Source: Diplocarpon mali (lineage: Eukaryota; Ascomycota; Leotiomycetes; Helotiales; Drepanopezizaceae). Taken from it: a stretch of DNA of 64,000 nt. The stretch spans positions 25,613 to 89,612 of the forward strand of contig JAENRP010000178.1 in the NCBI GenBank assembly GCA_024741835.1, given 5' to 3'. The translations under genes were made by a program, and so were the position numbers. The notes beneath the pieces were generated by a model, which saw nothing but the letters and a program-made list of their open reading frames with translations, was not told the origin of the DNA and ran no database searches. Positions 35,781 to 47,440 of this stretch are shown one piece after another (the stretch's first letter is position 1; each line of letters begins with the position of its first letter).

Positions 35781-36595
35781 AATAGCTTGCAATTAAAAAT
35801 ATCAGATATTATCAATCTAGGACCTTTTCAAGTCTAGCTATACCTTAATAGGCCTTTGTACCTATCCTTCCTTCTTAATAGTTATCGAATTAGTATCTAC
35901 CAGTTGTTAAAGGGCCTGATTTAGATTGGATTTTATTATAGCGTCAGCGGGATTGCTAGCGCCATCGATCTAATATATCTCTATAAGCTCCCTATTCTCA
36001 TACGATTATCAAATAGCTATTATATCGATTATCAATCGCTTCTCCTTTATAGTACTTAATTTAATAATACACTCATATAAGGAGAGAGAATCTGTATACA
36101 CAACAGTAGAAAGGCAGGGTAGACTCAGCTTAGCTATCACCATATCGATCGTTATAGCTATAAAAACCAGCATATTAATACCCGCCACTATAGCATACAG
36201 TTCAAAGGCTAGTATAGCTCTTATCACTCTCTTATACTTCATCAAGCTATAGTATAGAATATTGCCTTTTAAAGTAAACTGCAATTCTCCTTCCTCTTCA
36301 ATAGCTAATACAATAATATAGCCGATCTACAAGCTTAAATCCTTATTATTAGCAAAAGATCTATCGATAAATGCAAATAGCTTAGCATTCTGCAAATTAA
36401 TAGCAAGGTAGGTCAGGCCTCTTTCAAGATTATTTTAGATCTATTTAAATCGCTTATTTAAATTCTCTATATCTTAAACTATCAGATCCTAATATTAGGC
36501 TATAGCTAACAAATCGAAGGAAGCTTCTAACTAATAGATTATAGCTAAATAAGCTCCCCTTGCTCTTTGCTCCAGGTATTATTACTTATAGCCCT
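35780..36595 (-). pseudogene. C pol remnant, part 2: copia RNase H
   Basis: Minus-strand reading includes KRVIRAILAFELYAIVAGIN and VVYTDSLSLYECIIKLSTI at 36009-36284, then KEKRLIIDIIAI: the C-terminal RNase H of fungal copia polyproteins, with the Asp of YTDS and the Glu of FELYA kept. Farther on, weak similarity to the usual polyprotein end. Separated from its RT by E (TSD GCCCT at 36591-36595 and 43619-43623). Confidence 0.85.
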
Positions 36596-36850
36596 TGTTA
36601 CGGCCGCATTACGTATACGGTTATATCACGTATTGGTCAGGTGCACGAAGTCAGGTGCCCGCTAAGGTAGCAAGGTAGCTGGATCACGTGCATACTAGTG
36701 AAGCACCTGTACTTATTCTGAAGGAGCTCTATTAAAGACTCTCTTTTCTTCTTTATCTTTTCTTCTTAATTATATAGCGTACCTCTTAAGGTAATATAGT
36801 TAGCGTTATTCGATTCTCGCCTTTTATACGCTTAAGAGCGAGTTGTAATA
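36596..36850 (+). repeat. E 5' LTR
   Basis: 255 bp, begins TGTTACGGCCGC, ends GAGTTGTAATA. GC content is higher and RIP lighter at its start than in the right copy (TATTATAGCCGC). Confidence 0.93.
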
Positions 36851-37690
36851 TAAAAAAAGATCAACTTAACCTCTGCTAAGAAGCTTGATATCTACTACCT
36901 TTAGAATCGTTATTTCGAACTGCCTTAAGCAACTCGATCTCTCGATCTCGACTTCTATTATAAACTACTTTAAGCAACTTATATATAGCACTTAGATCTT
37001 ACTAATCTAGTTTTTAGAAAAAGCTGAAAAACGACCTTCAAATATAAGATTAGCTCGTTTTTTCGACCTTTTACCTCCTCTATTTAGCAAACGGAGATTT
37101 ACCTTTAATTTCAATTCGAAAAAATTTTATTCACTATACCCCCGCTTCGCTAGCATAGGCTGCTGCCTAAAGTAGTATAATAGCTTTTCTCTTCTTAACT
37201 TTCTCCCTCCCTTATAAACAACTCTGTACTACTCTTTTTTATTAATAATATACTTATTAACAACTCTCCTTATACTCTTCGAAGCTCCTTACTCCTTCCT
37301 TCGAATACTCGGGTACGAAACTGGAGGACCTATACTTATATATATATATAGAGACTTGGTCAGCCTTAGTAGGTTATACTATACTATTAGAGACTAGGTC
37401 AACTTTAGTAGAATAATAAGCTTTAGATCCTTAGACCCTACTTCCTTAGATTTGCACTATACCCTTAAGCAACCTTATTGCAACTCCTGATTAGTAAAGA
37501 GAAGTGATCTTAAAGTAAAACCTTCTTTCTTAAGATTTATAAACTTATGATACCTTAATATATACTCTACTAGAAGGCTTTAAGAATATATATAGCTCCG
37601 CTTATACTAATCTTCCCCCTTTTAAATAGGTCACTATTTAGCATTAGGTCCCTTTAGACTAAATTAAATAATATAAAAAGAGTTAATACT
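36851..37690 (+). other. E leader
   Basis: Starts TAAAAAAAGATCAACTTAAC after the LTR (putative primer site, tRNA not identified). No credible frame; a TATATATATATATA tract occurs near 37339. Confidence 0.55.
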
Positions 37691-37691
37691 T

Positions 37692-39060
37692 ATGACCTCT
37701 AATCTTATACCACTTAAGAGAAGTGAAAGGTTAACTATACCTCTACTACTAGGCCTTACTGCCACTAGTTCTATAGGCCTTACTGCTAACCCTGGTCCTA
37801 GAGATATTCCTCCTCTTAAGCCTACTTAAGAAGAAACCTCCTTTAGTACCGATTTTACTCCTAGGCCTAGACTGCGAGTGGATTCTTAAAATACTCCCCT
37901 TTTATCGATTAAAGTTAAGGAAGAACTAATGTCTACTTCTACTATATTAGCCCCTCTTTTCTTAGCTACTTAATAGACTGAAATCGCAAACCTTATTAGC
38001 GCTACTATAGCTATCGCTCTTTAAAATAATACTGCCGCCCCTTCTTCTTTAAATACTAGCCCTTAGAATACTTAGTCCTTTACCGCTGACTTACTGCCTC
38101 CTTTAGACTATTACCTTCCGATTATTAGACCTTTAGTCTTAGCTATCGACCCCTATCGAATTAAGTACCCTTAAACTTATTTTAGCAACTACTAGGGCAA
38201 AATCACTTATAACACTTAAAAGATAGCTATAAAGGTATTTATTTAAAAGTACTTAAGCAACTTTACTTTAGGAGAGGACTAGATCACTACCTACTTTAAA
38301 TATATAATAGGTAAAGCTTAAAACTTAATCTTATAATATATAGATCCTATCTTTACTAATAAGTTTATATGCGCTACTAACGTCCTTAGGGTCTTAGATT
38401 AAAGGTTCTTTAATTATAATTACATTTAATCCACTAAGCTCAAATATAGCAGGCTAACTATAGGTTTATTATTATATAATAAGTTCCGATCTAAGTTTAT
38501 TATCCTTATTATAATTAGAAAGATCGATTAATTTCGCTAATTCGATAATATCTATAAAAAGGTCTCTTTAGCTTTAAAGAACGACCTTTAAATAGAGAAG
38601 TATAAAATAAATAATAATTATACTACTTTAGATAAGTTCTTAGCTATTGCGGACCGTAAGGCCTATAATATTAAGTAAGAAAAGGCCTATAATACTCGAT
38701 AAGTCGCCTCTGCTATTGCGTTCTCTCTCTTAAAGGACTGCGTCCCTGGTATACTAAAAAGGGAGTTATAGAGACCTACTGCTATAGCTATCTCCTTAGC
38801 TCCCTACACTTATTCCCTTTTGCCAGCGACTTATTAAGAAAGGTCTGCTAGCCTAAAGCCGTTATCTAGTCTCTATTATAACTATAAAGCCCTTAATCAC
38901 TATATAATAGACTGCCTAAAGCTAAAGAAGCAAGGTGAGTTTATAATAGCTAAAGTTGAGATAGAAAACGACCTACTATTAAGAAACTACTAAGCTATAG
39001 CAAAGACTCCTACTATAATATAAGTTATAATTTGTAAAAAGATTTAGATTTTGATTCCTA
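37692..39060 (+). pseudogene. E gag remnant
   Basis: From ATG 37692 (MTSNLIPLKRSERL) a frame runs through a Thr/Ser/Pro-rich N-terminus into a capsid-like middle and a decayed zinc knuckle near 38876-38925 (YNYKALNHYIIDCLK; first Cys residues now Tyr, His and last Cys kept). Palindrome copy 37856-37880 is in frame (TPRPRLRV). TAA/TAG stops are frequent. Confidence 0.78.
37856..37880. repeat. 25-bp palindrome copy (E gag, in frame)
   Basis: Translated TPRPRLRV. Confidence 0.82.
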
Positions 39061-39630
39061 CCTATTAATAGGCGGCCGCCAGTTTTTAATTCCTATAGAA
39101 CTAGCTTAAAATAGATCATTTATTAAAATAGTTACTTATATTAATAATAGAGCTAATATTTTCAGTATTATTAAGATATCTTTAGTATACTAGCTCTCTT
39201 AAAGACTTAGGGTAAAGTTTATTAAACTACTTAAACCAATTACCCTTATTAGCTATAATAGCCTTAAGAGAGAAACTATTCGATTTACCGTCTTACTTAC
39301 CCTTATAATCGATAGGCGATAAATAAACTTCCCTTTCTTAATCATAAGCTTAAGAGCAATTGATATTTTAATTAGTAGGAAGTTCCTAAAGTACTATAAC
39401 CTTAAATAGTCCTATAAAAGGAAAAAAAACAGTATCTCTTAGCTTAAGGATATGCCTATTGTTTCTTACTTTAATTAATATATACTAATCGATCTCTTAT
39501 AGCTAATAAAACCCTTAATAGCCTAATAAGATATCGATTATTAAGCAGCTATAATAGATGCTAAGGATAAAGACCTTAGAATAGCTTAAGCCTAGCTCTT
39601 AGTACTAGTAAGCATTAACGCCTTGAATTC

Positions 39631-39700
39631 CACTCTTAATCCTGGCCTACGAGTGAAATCTGCGAACTCGAATTCTACTCCCAGTCCTGGCTTATAAGTA
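39631..39700 (+). repeat. 45-bp tandem repeat, 2 units, in E pol
   Basis: Two palindrome copies, 39631-39655 and 39676-39700, exactly 45 bp apart with similar linkers. Translated in frame as NSTLNPGLRVKS and NSTPSPGL-stop-VKP. Confidence 0.9.
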
Positions 39701-41584
39701 AAACCTACTAATTCGATTCCTACTCCTATAGCCTTTTATAGACTTAAGGATAGTAGTTTCTTTAAAGACTTAAAAAGAGATCTGAACTATATAAAGAAGG
39801 CCTTACTAAGAGTATTAGACCCCTTGCTCCCTCTCTTAGTAAAAAGGAACGCTACTTTAAAGCCGGCTTACTAGATTAGCTTAATTTTAGCCTTAGCAAT
39901 CGGTGCCCTCTACTACCGCTTTATAACTAAGGTAAGATAAGCTATATAAACTTAAGAACCAGCGCTTAAAGAGTTTATATTTATAAGCTCTATTTACAAT
40001 CTAAACTAAGAAATCAATCGCTAAGAATCGGTTAGGCAAGCTGAAATTAGCTCCCTTGGCCTTAGTTCGGCGCTATAAGCTAAGTATAAGAGCAATAATA
40101 AGCTAATAGATTAGAAGCTCTTGCCTTAATACGCTAAGTTTAAAAATGTCTTTAGTTGCTAGGCCTTTAACTAACTGCCGGAATCTAAGCTAAAGGTAGA
40201 TTATAAAATCAAGCTGATAAGTAAGAACAACTTAATAATCGAACCCCTTTGCCGCCTTACTAATAAATAGCTCTTAAAGGTTAAGAGCTATATTCTTAAG
40301 AACTTATATAAAGGATTTATTAAAGCTTTAAGTTCCCTTTAGGTAGCCCTAATCCTCTTTATTAGAAAAGCTAATAGCTCCTTATATCTATGCGTTGACT
40401 ATTAGAAATTAAACGCCTTAATAAAGAAAGACCCTTACCTAATTCCTTTTATTAATAAGATAATAGCATATATATTGAAAGCTTATGTTTTTATAAAAAT
40501 CGATATATAATAAGCCTTTTACTATATTTGCATATTAGCTAATGCTAAGGACCTAACTACCTTTCGCATACGCTATAGGACCTATAAGTATAAGGTTTTA
40601 CTATTTAAGCTAATAAATAGGCCTACTACCTTTTAAAGGTTTATTAATAATATTCTCCTTAAGTACCTTAACGATTTCTACTCTACCTACTTAAATAATA
40701 TTCTAATCTACTTAAAAAACTCCTTTAACTATAAGATTTATATTAAGAAGATCTTAGGAATTCTCTAACGCTATAGCCTTTAAGTAGATATTAAAAAAAG
40801 CGAGTTCGGGATTATTAAGACTAAGTTCCTAGGGTTTATTATTAAAGTTTATAAAATTGAGGTAGACCCTAATAAGGTCTTAGTTATTTAAGAGTAGAAA
40901 TACGCCAAGAATGTATATAGTATATAAAGCTTCCTAAGGTTTTATAACTTCTATCGAAGGTTTATTTAAAGCTATAGTTATATCTGCCGACCTTTAATAG
41001 CTCTTATAGGAAACGTTCCTTTTAATTTTAATAATACTTATAAGGAAGCTTAGGAAGCTTTGCACTTAAGGCTTTAAACGACCCTGATTTTATATTACTA
41101 TTACCCTTAGAAGTAGATAAGGCTTAAGACCGACGCCTTTAATAGTGTAGTTGCTAGCGTACTCTCTTAACTTTAAGAAGACGAGAATTACCATCTAATT
41201 AGGTACTTCTTAAAGATAATAAATGACGCTAAGCTAAATTACCCTATTTATAATAAGGAGCTCTTAGCGATTTTTAAATCATTCTACTAATATAAGGCAG
41301 AGCTACTTAGGGCTTAGAAAATAGTATACGTATATATAGATTATAAGGCCCTTAAGTACTTTATAATAATTAAGGACTTAATAGCCCGGCAGGCTTGCTA
41401 GGCGGAATTCTTTGCTAATTTTAACTTCCTTATTATATATTAAATAGGTATAACGAATACGCTAGCTAACACACTCTTACGTTAAGACTAGGAGCTGACC
41501 CCTCTTAAGGCCAGGAAACGAGCTTTACGCTACTAGTAGCTCTTACCTAACGATAAGCTCTCTATAGAAGTACTTGCTACTAGA

Positions 41585-41710
41585 GGCGATTCTACTCCTA
41601 GGCCCGGCCTACGAGTGACTTTAGCATAGGTCGATTCTACTCTTAGGCCCGGCCTACGAGTGACTTTAGCGCAGGTCGATTCCACTCCTAGGCCCGGCCT
41701 ACGAGTAATA
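41585..41710 (+). repeat. 45-bp tandem repeat, about 2.8 units, in E pol
   Basis: Palindrome copies at 41593-41617, 41638-41662 and 41683-41707, period exactly 45 bp (15 codons), in frame (DSTPRPGLRVTLA). Nearly identical units, GC-rich and little RIP. The minus-strand open frame 41533-41757 is only its mirror. Confidence 0.93.
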
Positions 41711-43344
41711 ACTGTGCCAATCGCGCTAATAGAAGCACCTGCCGACCTAATGTCCAAGGTCGAGTACGATATAGTAAGCTATTATATTATCGATAAGGTT
41801 ATTTAAGCTAATAAGACCTCCCTTAAGCTATAGAAGTTCTAAGATAAGGCGTAGAGCTATAGCCTCGACTATAAACTTAGCTAAAGCAAACTCTTCTTTT
41901 AAGGTAGACTCGTTATACTATCTTAACCTCCTAAACTGCGAATAGCCCTAATTCGTTATATGCATAAGCAACCTTATATCGCATACGCTAGAATCGGGAA
42001 AACAAGGCTTCTAGTAAGAAGAAAATACTATTAGAAAAGTCTTAATAGCAACGTTAGCACTTATATCTAAAACTATTATTATTTAAGAATAAAAGCTTAT
42101 TGTAATAAGACCTTAGGTTTCTTATAACCTTTGCTAATTCCTAAATAAGCTTACTAACATTTGATAATAGATTTTATAGAGCTTCTACTTAATAAACTTA
42201 GTTATAATTTTGCCCTTATAATTATTAATAGATTATTAAAAAAGGCAGTTTCGGTTTTATATTATAATTCGATTGATACAAAAGGCCTTATAAAGTTATT
42301 TTTAATTTATTAGATATACTATTTTAATATGCCTGACTCGATTCTATTAGATAGAGGCGCCTAATTCGTCTCTTCCTTTTAAAAAGAACTCTATTAGATA
42401 TTAAGTATAAAGGTCAAGCTAACTATAGCCTATAACCTTAATATCAATAGCTAAACTGAGATTATAAACTAATACTTAAAATAACGCCTTAGACTATTCT
42501 ACTTATACTATTAAGACAATTGGAGTCGTCTCTTACCTTTAATAGATATTACCTAATTGACTTTACCTTATAAATCCCTAGGGCAAATTTCCCCTTTCTA
42601 AGTATTAAACGGCTATAAAGCTTGCTCCTTTTAGAATTTAATTAACCTAGAACCTCTATAGATAGCAAACGAGAGAGTAAATTGTAAAATAGTGCTTTAT
42701 ATAGCTATTAGAGCTTAAAAAGTAGTCTAATTCGCTTAATTATCTCTTTAAGTATAATAAGCTAAAATAAAACGGCTTGCAGATCTCTATTGCTAGCTAG
42801 TTAATTAGACTATAAGAGATAATATACTAATTAGTATTAAAAATTGGAAACTAGACCGGCTGAGCTAAAAGCTCTTTAATAAGTGGTACGGCCTAGTAAA
42901 AGTATTAGAAAAGCTAGGAGAAAGCTAGAAGCTACAATTGCTTAATTTACTCTATTTGATCTACCCTATATTCTACTCCTACTTACTATAAAAATACGTT
43001 CCTAACCCTCTACTAGGCTAAGCTTAGGAACCTCCAGCTTTAATTAAAGTATTGCCAGAATAAGAGGAATAGGAGATAGAAGAAATAATTAGATCTTGTA
43101 TTTAAGCTAAGAAGCTTAAATATCAGATTAAGTGAAAAGGAGCTAATAAAGACCTTAAATGGTACCTATACTCTAACGCTATAACGGCGCCGTATGCTAT
43201 TCGAGACTTCTATCTAAAAAACCCTTAAGCTAAGGGGCTACTAAGGGCGCTATTAAGCTAGCTTAGGTTATATAATAATAGAGTTAACGATTATAAGGAC
43301 TTAGAGGATAATACGCCTATAGATATAACTGTATAAGCGCAGTT

Positions 43345-43363
43345 TTTCAAAGGGGGGAGGTAG
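43345..43363 (+). promoter_or_regulatory. E polypurine tract
   Basis: CAAAGGGGGGAGG immediately upstream of the 3' LTR. Confidence 0.75.
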
Positions 43364-43618
43364 TATTATAGCCGCATTATATATATAGTTATATTATATA
43401 TTAGTTAGGTGCACAAAGTCAGGTGCTTGCTAAAGTAGCAAAGTGGCTAAATCATATATACGCTAGTAAAGCACTTGTACTTATTCTAGAGGAGCTCTAT
43501 TAAAGACTTTCTTTTCTTCTTCATCTTTTCTTCTCAATTATATAGCGTACCTCTTGAGGTAATATAGTCAGCGTCATTCGATTCTCGCCTTCTGTACGCT
43601 TGAGAGCGAGTCGTAACA
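43364..43618 (+). repeat. E 3' LTR
   Basis: 255 bp, begins TATTATAGCCGC, ends GAGTCGTAACA. TSD GCCCT at 43619-43623. Confidence 0.93.
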
Positions 43619-43623
43619 GCCCT

Positions 43624-46140
43624 CTTAAGAAGTATCGACTAGTTCCAGCCTTTGGCCTTGGCCCTTTTATCATATATATACTATATCCCCTTCTTAGGAA
43701 ATAATATACCTATTAAAAGCCAGTGATTCGGTGCTCGATAGGTGCTATATTAGCTTTATAAGGAATCCTACCCTTTTGATCTTATCCTCCTCCTTTTTCA
43801 AAAAGTCTACTTCTCTAAGTATCAAAGTATCGTCCATTTGTATTCCTACTATGCTAAAAAAGGGAGAAGTGCTTAAGGTTAATAATAGACAAGGGTTATA
43901 AGTTGAATTAGCTATATCGAGATTACTACAATAGTACTTATAATAGGTACTAAACCAGTGATTTCCTAATTCGGGAATGCCATAGAGCAGCAGCACCACT
44001 TTAAAGACCGTACCTATAGGGAACAGCTTAGCGATATCTTATAAAGGAAATACAAATATATCGCATAGTAGCTTTAAAGCTGCCTAAGTATATACTTATA
44101 TAATATCCTATAGGCTAAGAATGCCCTCCTTGCCCTATTCTTTAAAGTATTCCCAGATTAATACCAAAAGTAATACTAAAAGGCGTTAGCTTACTCATTA
44201 GATAGTTAGGGATTAAGTGATTATGCCTTCCTCCTTCTTACTAGTATCATTCTAGGCCTATATAATTAGGCGTGATTTCTCAAATAGGTGATCTATCTCC
44301 TTCCCCTTTATCTTATTAACTATTCTCGATTTAAAGATCCTCTTACCTTTTATAGCAGGGTCATTTTTATTTATTAGTACAAATACCCTCCTATTTATTA
44401 GCCCTTAGTACTCCTTTAGGCGAGATTGCTAAAAAGGGCGCCTAAGAGTAGTAATCTTGCCTTCTACCTATAGCTTCTACGATAGTTCCTGGTCCCTATT
44501 CTCCTTCTCCGTTAGGAATACCTCCAATTTAACCATATATAGCTTATCATCTACTCCAAAGGATATCCATATCTTAGCATTATAGTTGTTATCGATTATA
44601 AAAAGGCCGGAAATAGGCTTAATAAAGGGAACCTCTACTTTTAGCAATTGCTTATAGCTATTAAGTTGCGGCTTAACTAAGCGAAAGGGCTTTACTTCTT
44701 TATCGACGTCGATTGCATTCTACTCCCTTTTAATAGTCGTTCGATCCTTGGGTTTAGTTCCTTTAGTTTCCTTTAGGCAGTTTTCTTTATTATCGATTTT
44801 AAATAGGCATACGCTTATCGACCTAAAGTGCCTTATTTTACCGCTAATATTAACTATATAGGTTTCGTTCTCTAAGCCTAGGAACTCGAATAGGCCTATC
44901 TATCCTCCCTTCTCCTAATATACTAATACCAGGTCTTTTAACCTTAAATCATAGATATAAGTAGTTCTAGGGCTATTCCTTATGCCTAAAGCGTTATTAA
45001 CCTTGCGAGTAGTATAGATCTTCTGCACTTCCTTTATAGCCTTTTTAATTATCGCTATCCTCTATTTTACTAACGGATTTAGTAGATTTAGTTTAGTTAG
45101 CCTTAGATATGCCTTAAAAATGAGTAAGGTAGGAATCATCCTATTAAGCCCTGCTATATCGTTAACTACTTTAATAGCCATTTGCAGCCTTTTATCGTTG
45201 CTTAATTAAGGGTATTTAGCTATTATTATCTCAAAGGCATATCTTAAAGGGCAATAATACCATTCGACCTTACCGATAGAGTAATGCGCCTTTATAGGAA
45301 CTAGTTTAAGGGTTATTCCTATAGATCTTAAAGAGCTTTTAAACTCTACTAAGTTGAAGTTAGTACTATAGTCGTATATTATAAAATCAAGAGGTCTAAT
45401 ATACGTATCTAGCTAAGCCAATTTGAGGGCTCGAAATACTATATCGGCCGAATATGCTCCTATTCCCTTTTATAAGAACCTTATAGCTCTAAATCCTATT
45501 GCTTTATTAACTATATAAAGGGTATTCCTTCTACCGAACTAAGCAATATCAATATATATAATATAATTGAAGTCGATATTATCTTATAGCTTAAATCGGA
45601 ATCTATAAGAGGCATTGGCATAGAGTTGATAATATTAGCATATTTCCCTTACTCTCACTATAATGCTAGAGTCTACATTATAACCGGCCTAATTTAAGAG
45701 GTATTTAAGGCGTTTTACTAATAGGTATTCGAATCTTTTATATAGCCTTTGGATCTCTATTTCTATCAAGTGACATATATTGATTATACCCTTTGAAGTT
45801 ATTAGAAGTTGCTCTATTATATTAAGTAAGAGCTATAAGTGCTTATGTTTTCTAATAATTAAGTATTTCTCCTTACTAATAATAAGCAAATTGCGCAGAT
45901 TATCGTATTTAGCTCCTATTTTATCGAGTTATTGCAAGCAGATTAAAAACGGTATATCTGCCTTTATAATTAAGAACTCTATAGGGCCTGCCGGTATTCG
46001 AATAGTTGTCTTACCAATTGCATTTTGCGAACCTGCCTTAAAGGTAATTTTATACTTTTTAGCGCTAAGTAGAGCTAGAACTGCGTCTTATATATTTTGC
46101 AAGGCTTTAAATTAGTTGATTCCTCTTACGTTTTTATTTA
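43624..46140 (-). pseudogene. C pol remnant, part 1: protease, integrase, RT
   Basis: Read right to left. Protease region: AGPIEFLIIKADIPFLICLQ and LDKIGAKYDNL. GAG-pre-integrase: IQRLYKRFEYLLVKRLKYLL and a Cys near CQYYQLY. Integrase: DFNYIIYIDIA (Asp), IIYDYSTNFN (Asp), SIGKVEWYYCPLRYAFE (Glu), and C-terminal RKVNNALGIRNSP, LKDLVLVY. RT: YGIPELGNHWFSTYYKYY and QMDDTLIL with the Asp pair intact (codons at 43829-43837). One of the best preserved pol remnants here: the stretch 43745-43999 is still open. E separates it from RNase H. Confidence 0.92.
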
Positions 46141-46905
46141 AGGCGCTTATATCGATCAAGAATCCTTAAAAGAATTAATCCGTCTACTAGGTTATAAACA
46201 CCTTAAGGTCTATTTGTATCGGTTTATTGACCCTTATTATTAAGAGGTATTTAGCCTTCTACTTTTCAAGCTGGTTAAGCACGGTTCTTAAGTCATATTC
46301 CTTCTTAAAAGCTAGGAATACTATAGTAAAGTTGATATCATTATCCTTAGGGTCGCTAATTACTTAGTCCTCCTCTTTTAAAGAGGTTTCCTATTCATCC
46401 TTATCGGTCCTATTGCCTTCCAAATATACTCTATTATCTTCTTAAGCTAGGTATGCCTTATATGTTTTATCTATTAGCTTATACCTTTCGGCTTATCGGC
46501 TTGCTATATAATAAGACTTCTAAGCGGCTCTTTCTTCTTTTAAATGCTTGCTATTATAGTAGTCCTTCTTCTAATATATAATACACCTTATATAGCCTGG
46601 TTTTAATTAGAAGGTTATTCCTCTCTTATTACTTTAGGCAAACTTTATCTTTCTATTTAAAAAGTGCGCTATAGATTGCCTTTGCTCTTTAGCTAAATAA
46701 TATCAAGGTCTATTAGTAGCTAAACTAAGGTGCTAGGATCTAGATGGTCTATCTTAGGCAACTACTCTTGCGCAAGCCTATAAGCTATTTAATAAAGCTG
46801 GGAATATTGCTAGTAGCTTAAAAAGTGCCATTTAGAAGAGCTGATTCTTAGAAACACCTTATATAAGTCTGTCTCTAATCGATCGATCGTTCCTTATACT
46901 AGTAT
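46141..46905 (-). pseudogene. C gag remnant, C-terminal part
   Basis: Minus-strand continuation of the gag from 57372-58983 after removal of B3. Blocks such as QRQSIAHFLNRKIKFA are visible; a Lys-rich tail precedes the protease. A zinc knuckle is expected near 46540-46590 but is too decayed to confirm. Confidence 0.65.
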
Positions 46906-46909
46906 ATAG
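46906..46909. repeat. Target-site duplication of B3 (left)
   Basis: ATAG, repeated at 57368-57371. Confidence 0.8.
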
Positions 46910-47156
46910 TATAAGACAGAGGGGAGACAACACAAGAATAGGCCTAAGGGAAGACCTAAAAACAAGAGGGAGGAAGTACTATAAGCGGGCTCTCCGAAGA
47001 CGAGAACTAGGACAATTCACTAGTTAGGGGTAGAATAGGTAGTTGGTATTGCGCGCTGTCTCTAAGTACAATAGTAGTCCTATATATACCCCTTTCTTAG
47101 TCCTTATCTGACCATATGACCTATATCACAAGATCCTCTACTTCTAGGTCTTTATA
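46910..47156 (-). repeat. B3 3' LTR
   Basis: 247 bp; on the minus strand begins TATAAAGACCTAG and ends in TCTTATA. Confidence 0.9.
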
Positions 47157-47440
47157 TATGCCCTAACCAACTTAAGTAGCGGCCCCCTGCTACTATTAGT
47201 AAAGACACAAGGCTCTTGCAGGCCGAGAATACTAATCCCTATCTGCAAATAAACAATAAGTGCAAGTAAGGTTAGTACCTAAAGTCGTAAAGGTAAGGAG
47301 AGGGGGAAGGGGAAGGGGGGGAGGTGCAGTAGTAAACGAATAAAAATAATAGAAACTCCTTTTCCTCTTTTGGTAATGCGACTCCTAGTCTAGGACCGCG
47401 AGTTAAAAACTCGAAGTTATTAGAGCTATTAAATCGCAGT
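47157..47440 (-). other. B3 3' region with purine tract
   Basis: Contains an almost pure A/G run at about 47298-47333 (pyrimidine on the element strand), which B1 also has at about 4711-4740, and a palindrome copy at 47380-47404. Confidence 0.6.
47380..47404. repeat. 25-bp palindrome copy (B3 3' region)
   Basis: GACTCCTAGTC...GCGAGTT. Confidence 0.8.

Larger units (their letters stand above)
39061..43340 (+). pseudogene. E pol remnant: protease, RT, RNase H, integrase
   Basis: Protease at about 39080-39400 (ELIFSVL... through FPFLIISLRAIDILI). RT about 40140-40900: VDYKIKLISK, FIRKANSSLYLCVDY, KLNALIKKDPYLIPF, and YLNN at 40688-40699 where Y-x-D-D is expected, so both catalytic Asp are lost. 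RNase H about 41090-41400 (KTDAFNSVVASVLS). A linker at 41560-41720 holds the 45-bp triple repeat. Integrase about 41930-43160: IIDFIELLLN, ILLDRGA-stop-FVSSF, TEIIN (Asp, Asp, Glu visible), then AKKLKYQIK and DLKWYLYSNA as a chromodomain-like end. Frame kept, stops TAA/TAG. Confidence 0.9.
36596..43618 (+). mobile_element. Element E: full-length Ty3/gypsy retrotransposon
   Basis: 7,023 bp, two 255-bp LTRs, TSD GCCCT. Interior: gag with zinc knuckle, protease, RT, RNase H, integrase with a chromodomain-like end, polypurine tract. Different family from A and B. It carries six copies of the 25-bp palindrome, five of them in tandem 45-bp repeats within pol. Confidence 0.93.

Noticed and set aside
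41585..41710. Possible CRISPR array because of regularly spaced palindromic repeats
   Set aside because: Only three units, spacers are near-identical, and the array sits in frame inside a retrotransposon gene of a eukaryote.
41533..41757. Minus-strand open frame with a repeated RRPGLxVEST peptide
   Set aside because: Mirror of the 45-bp palindromic repeat in E pol; the coding strand is +.
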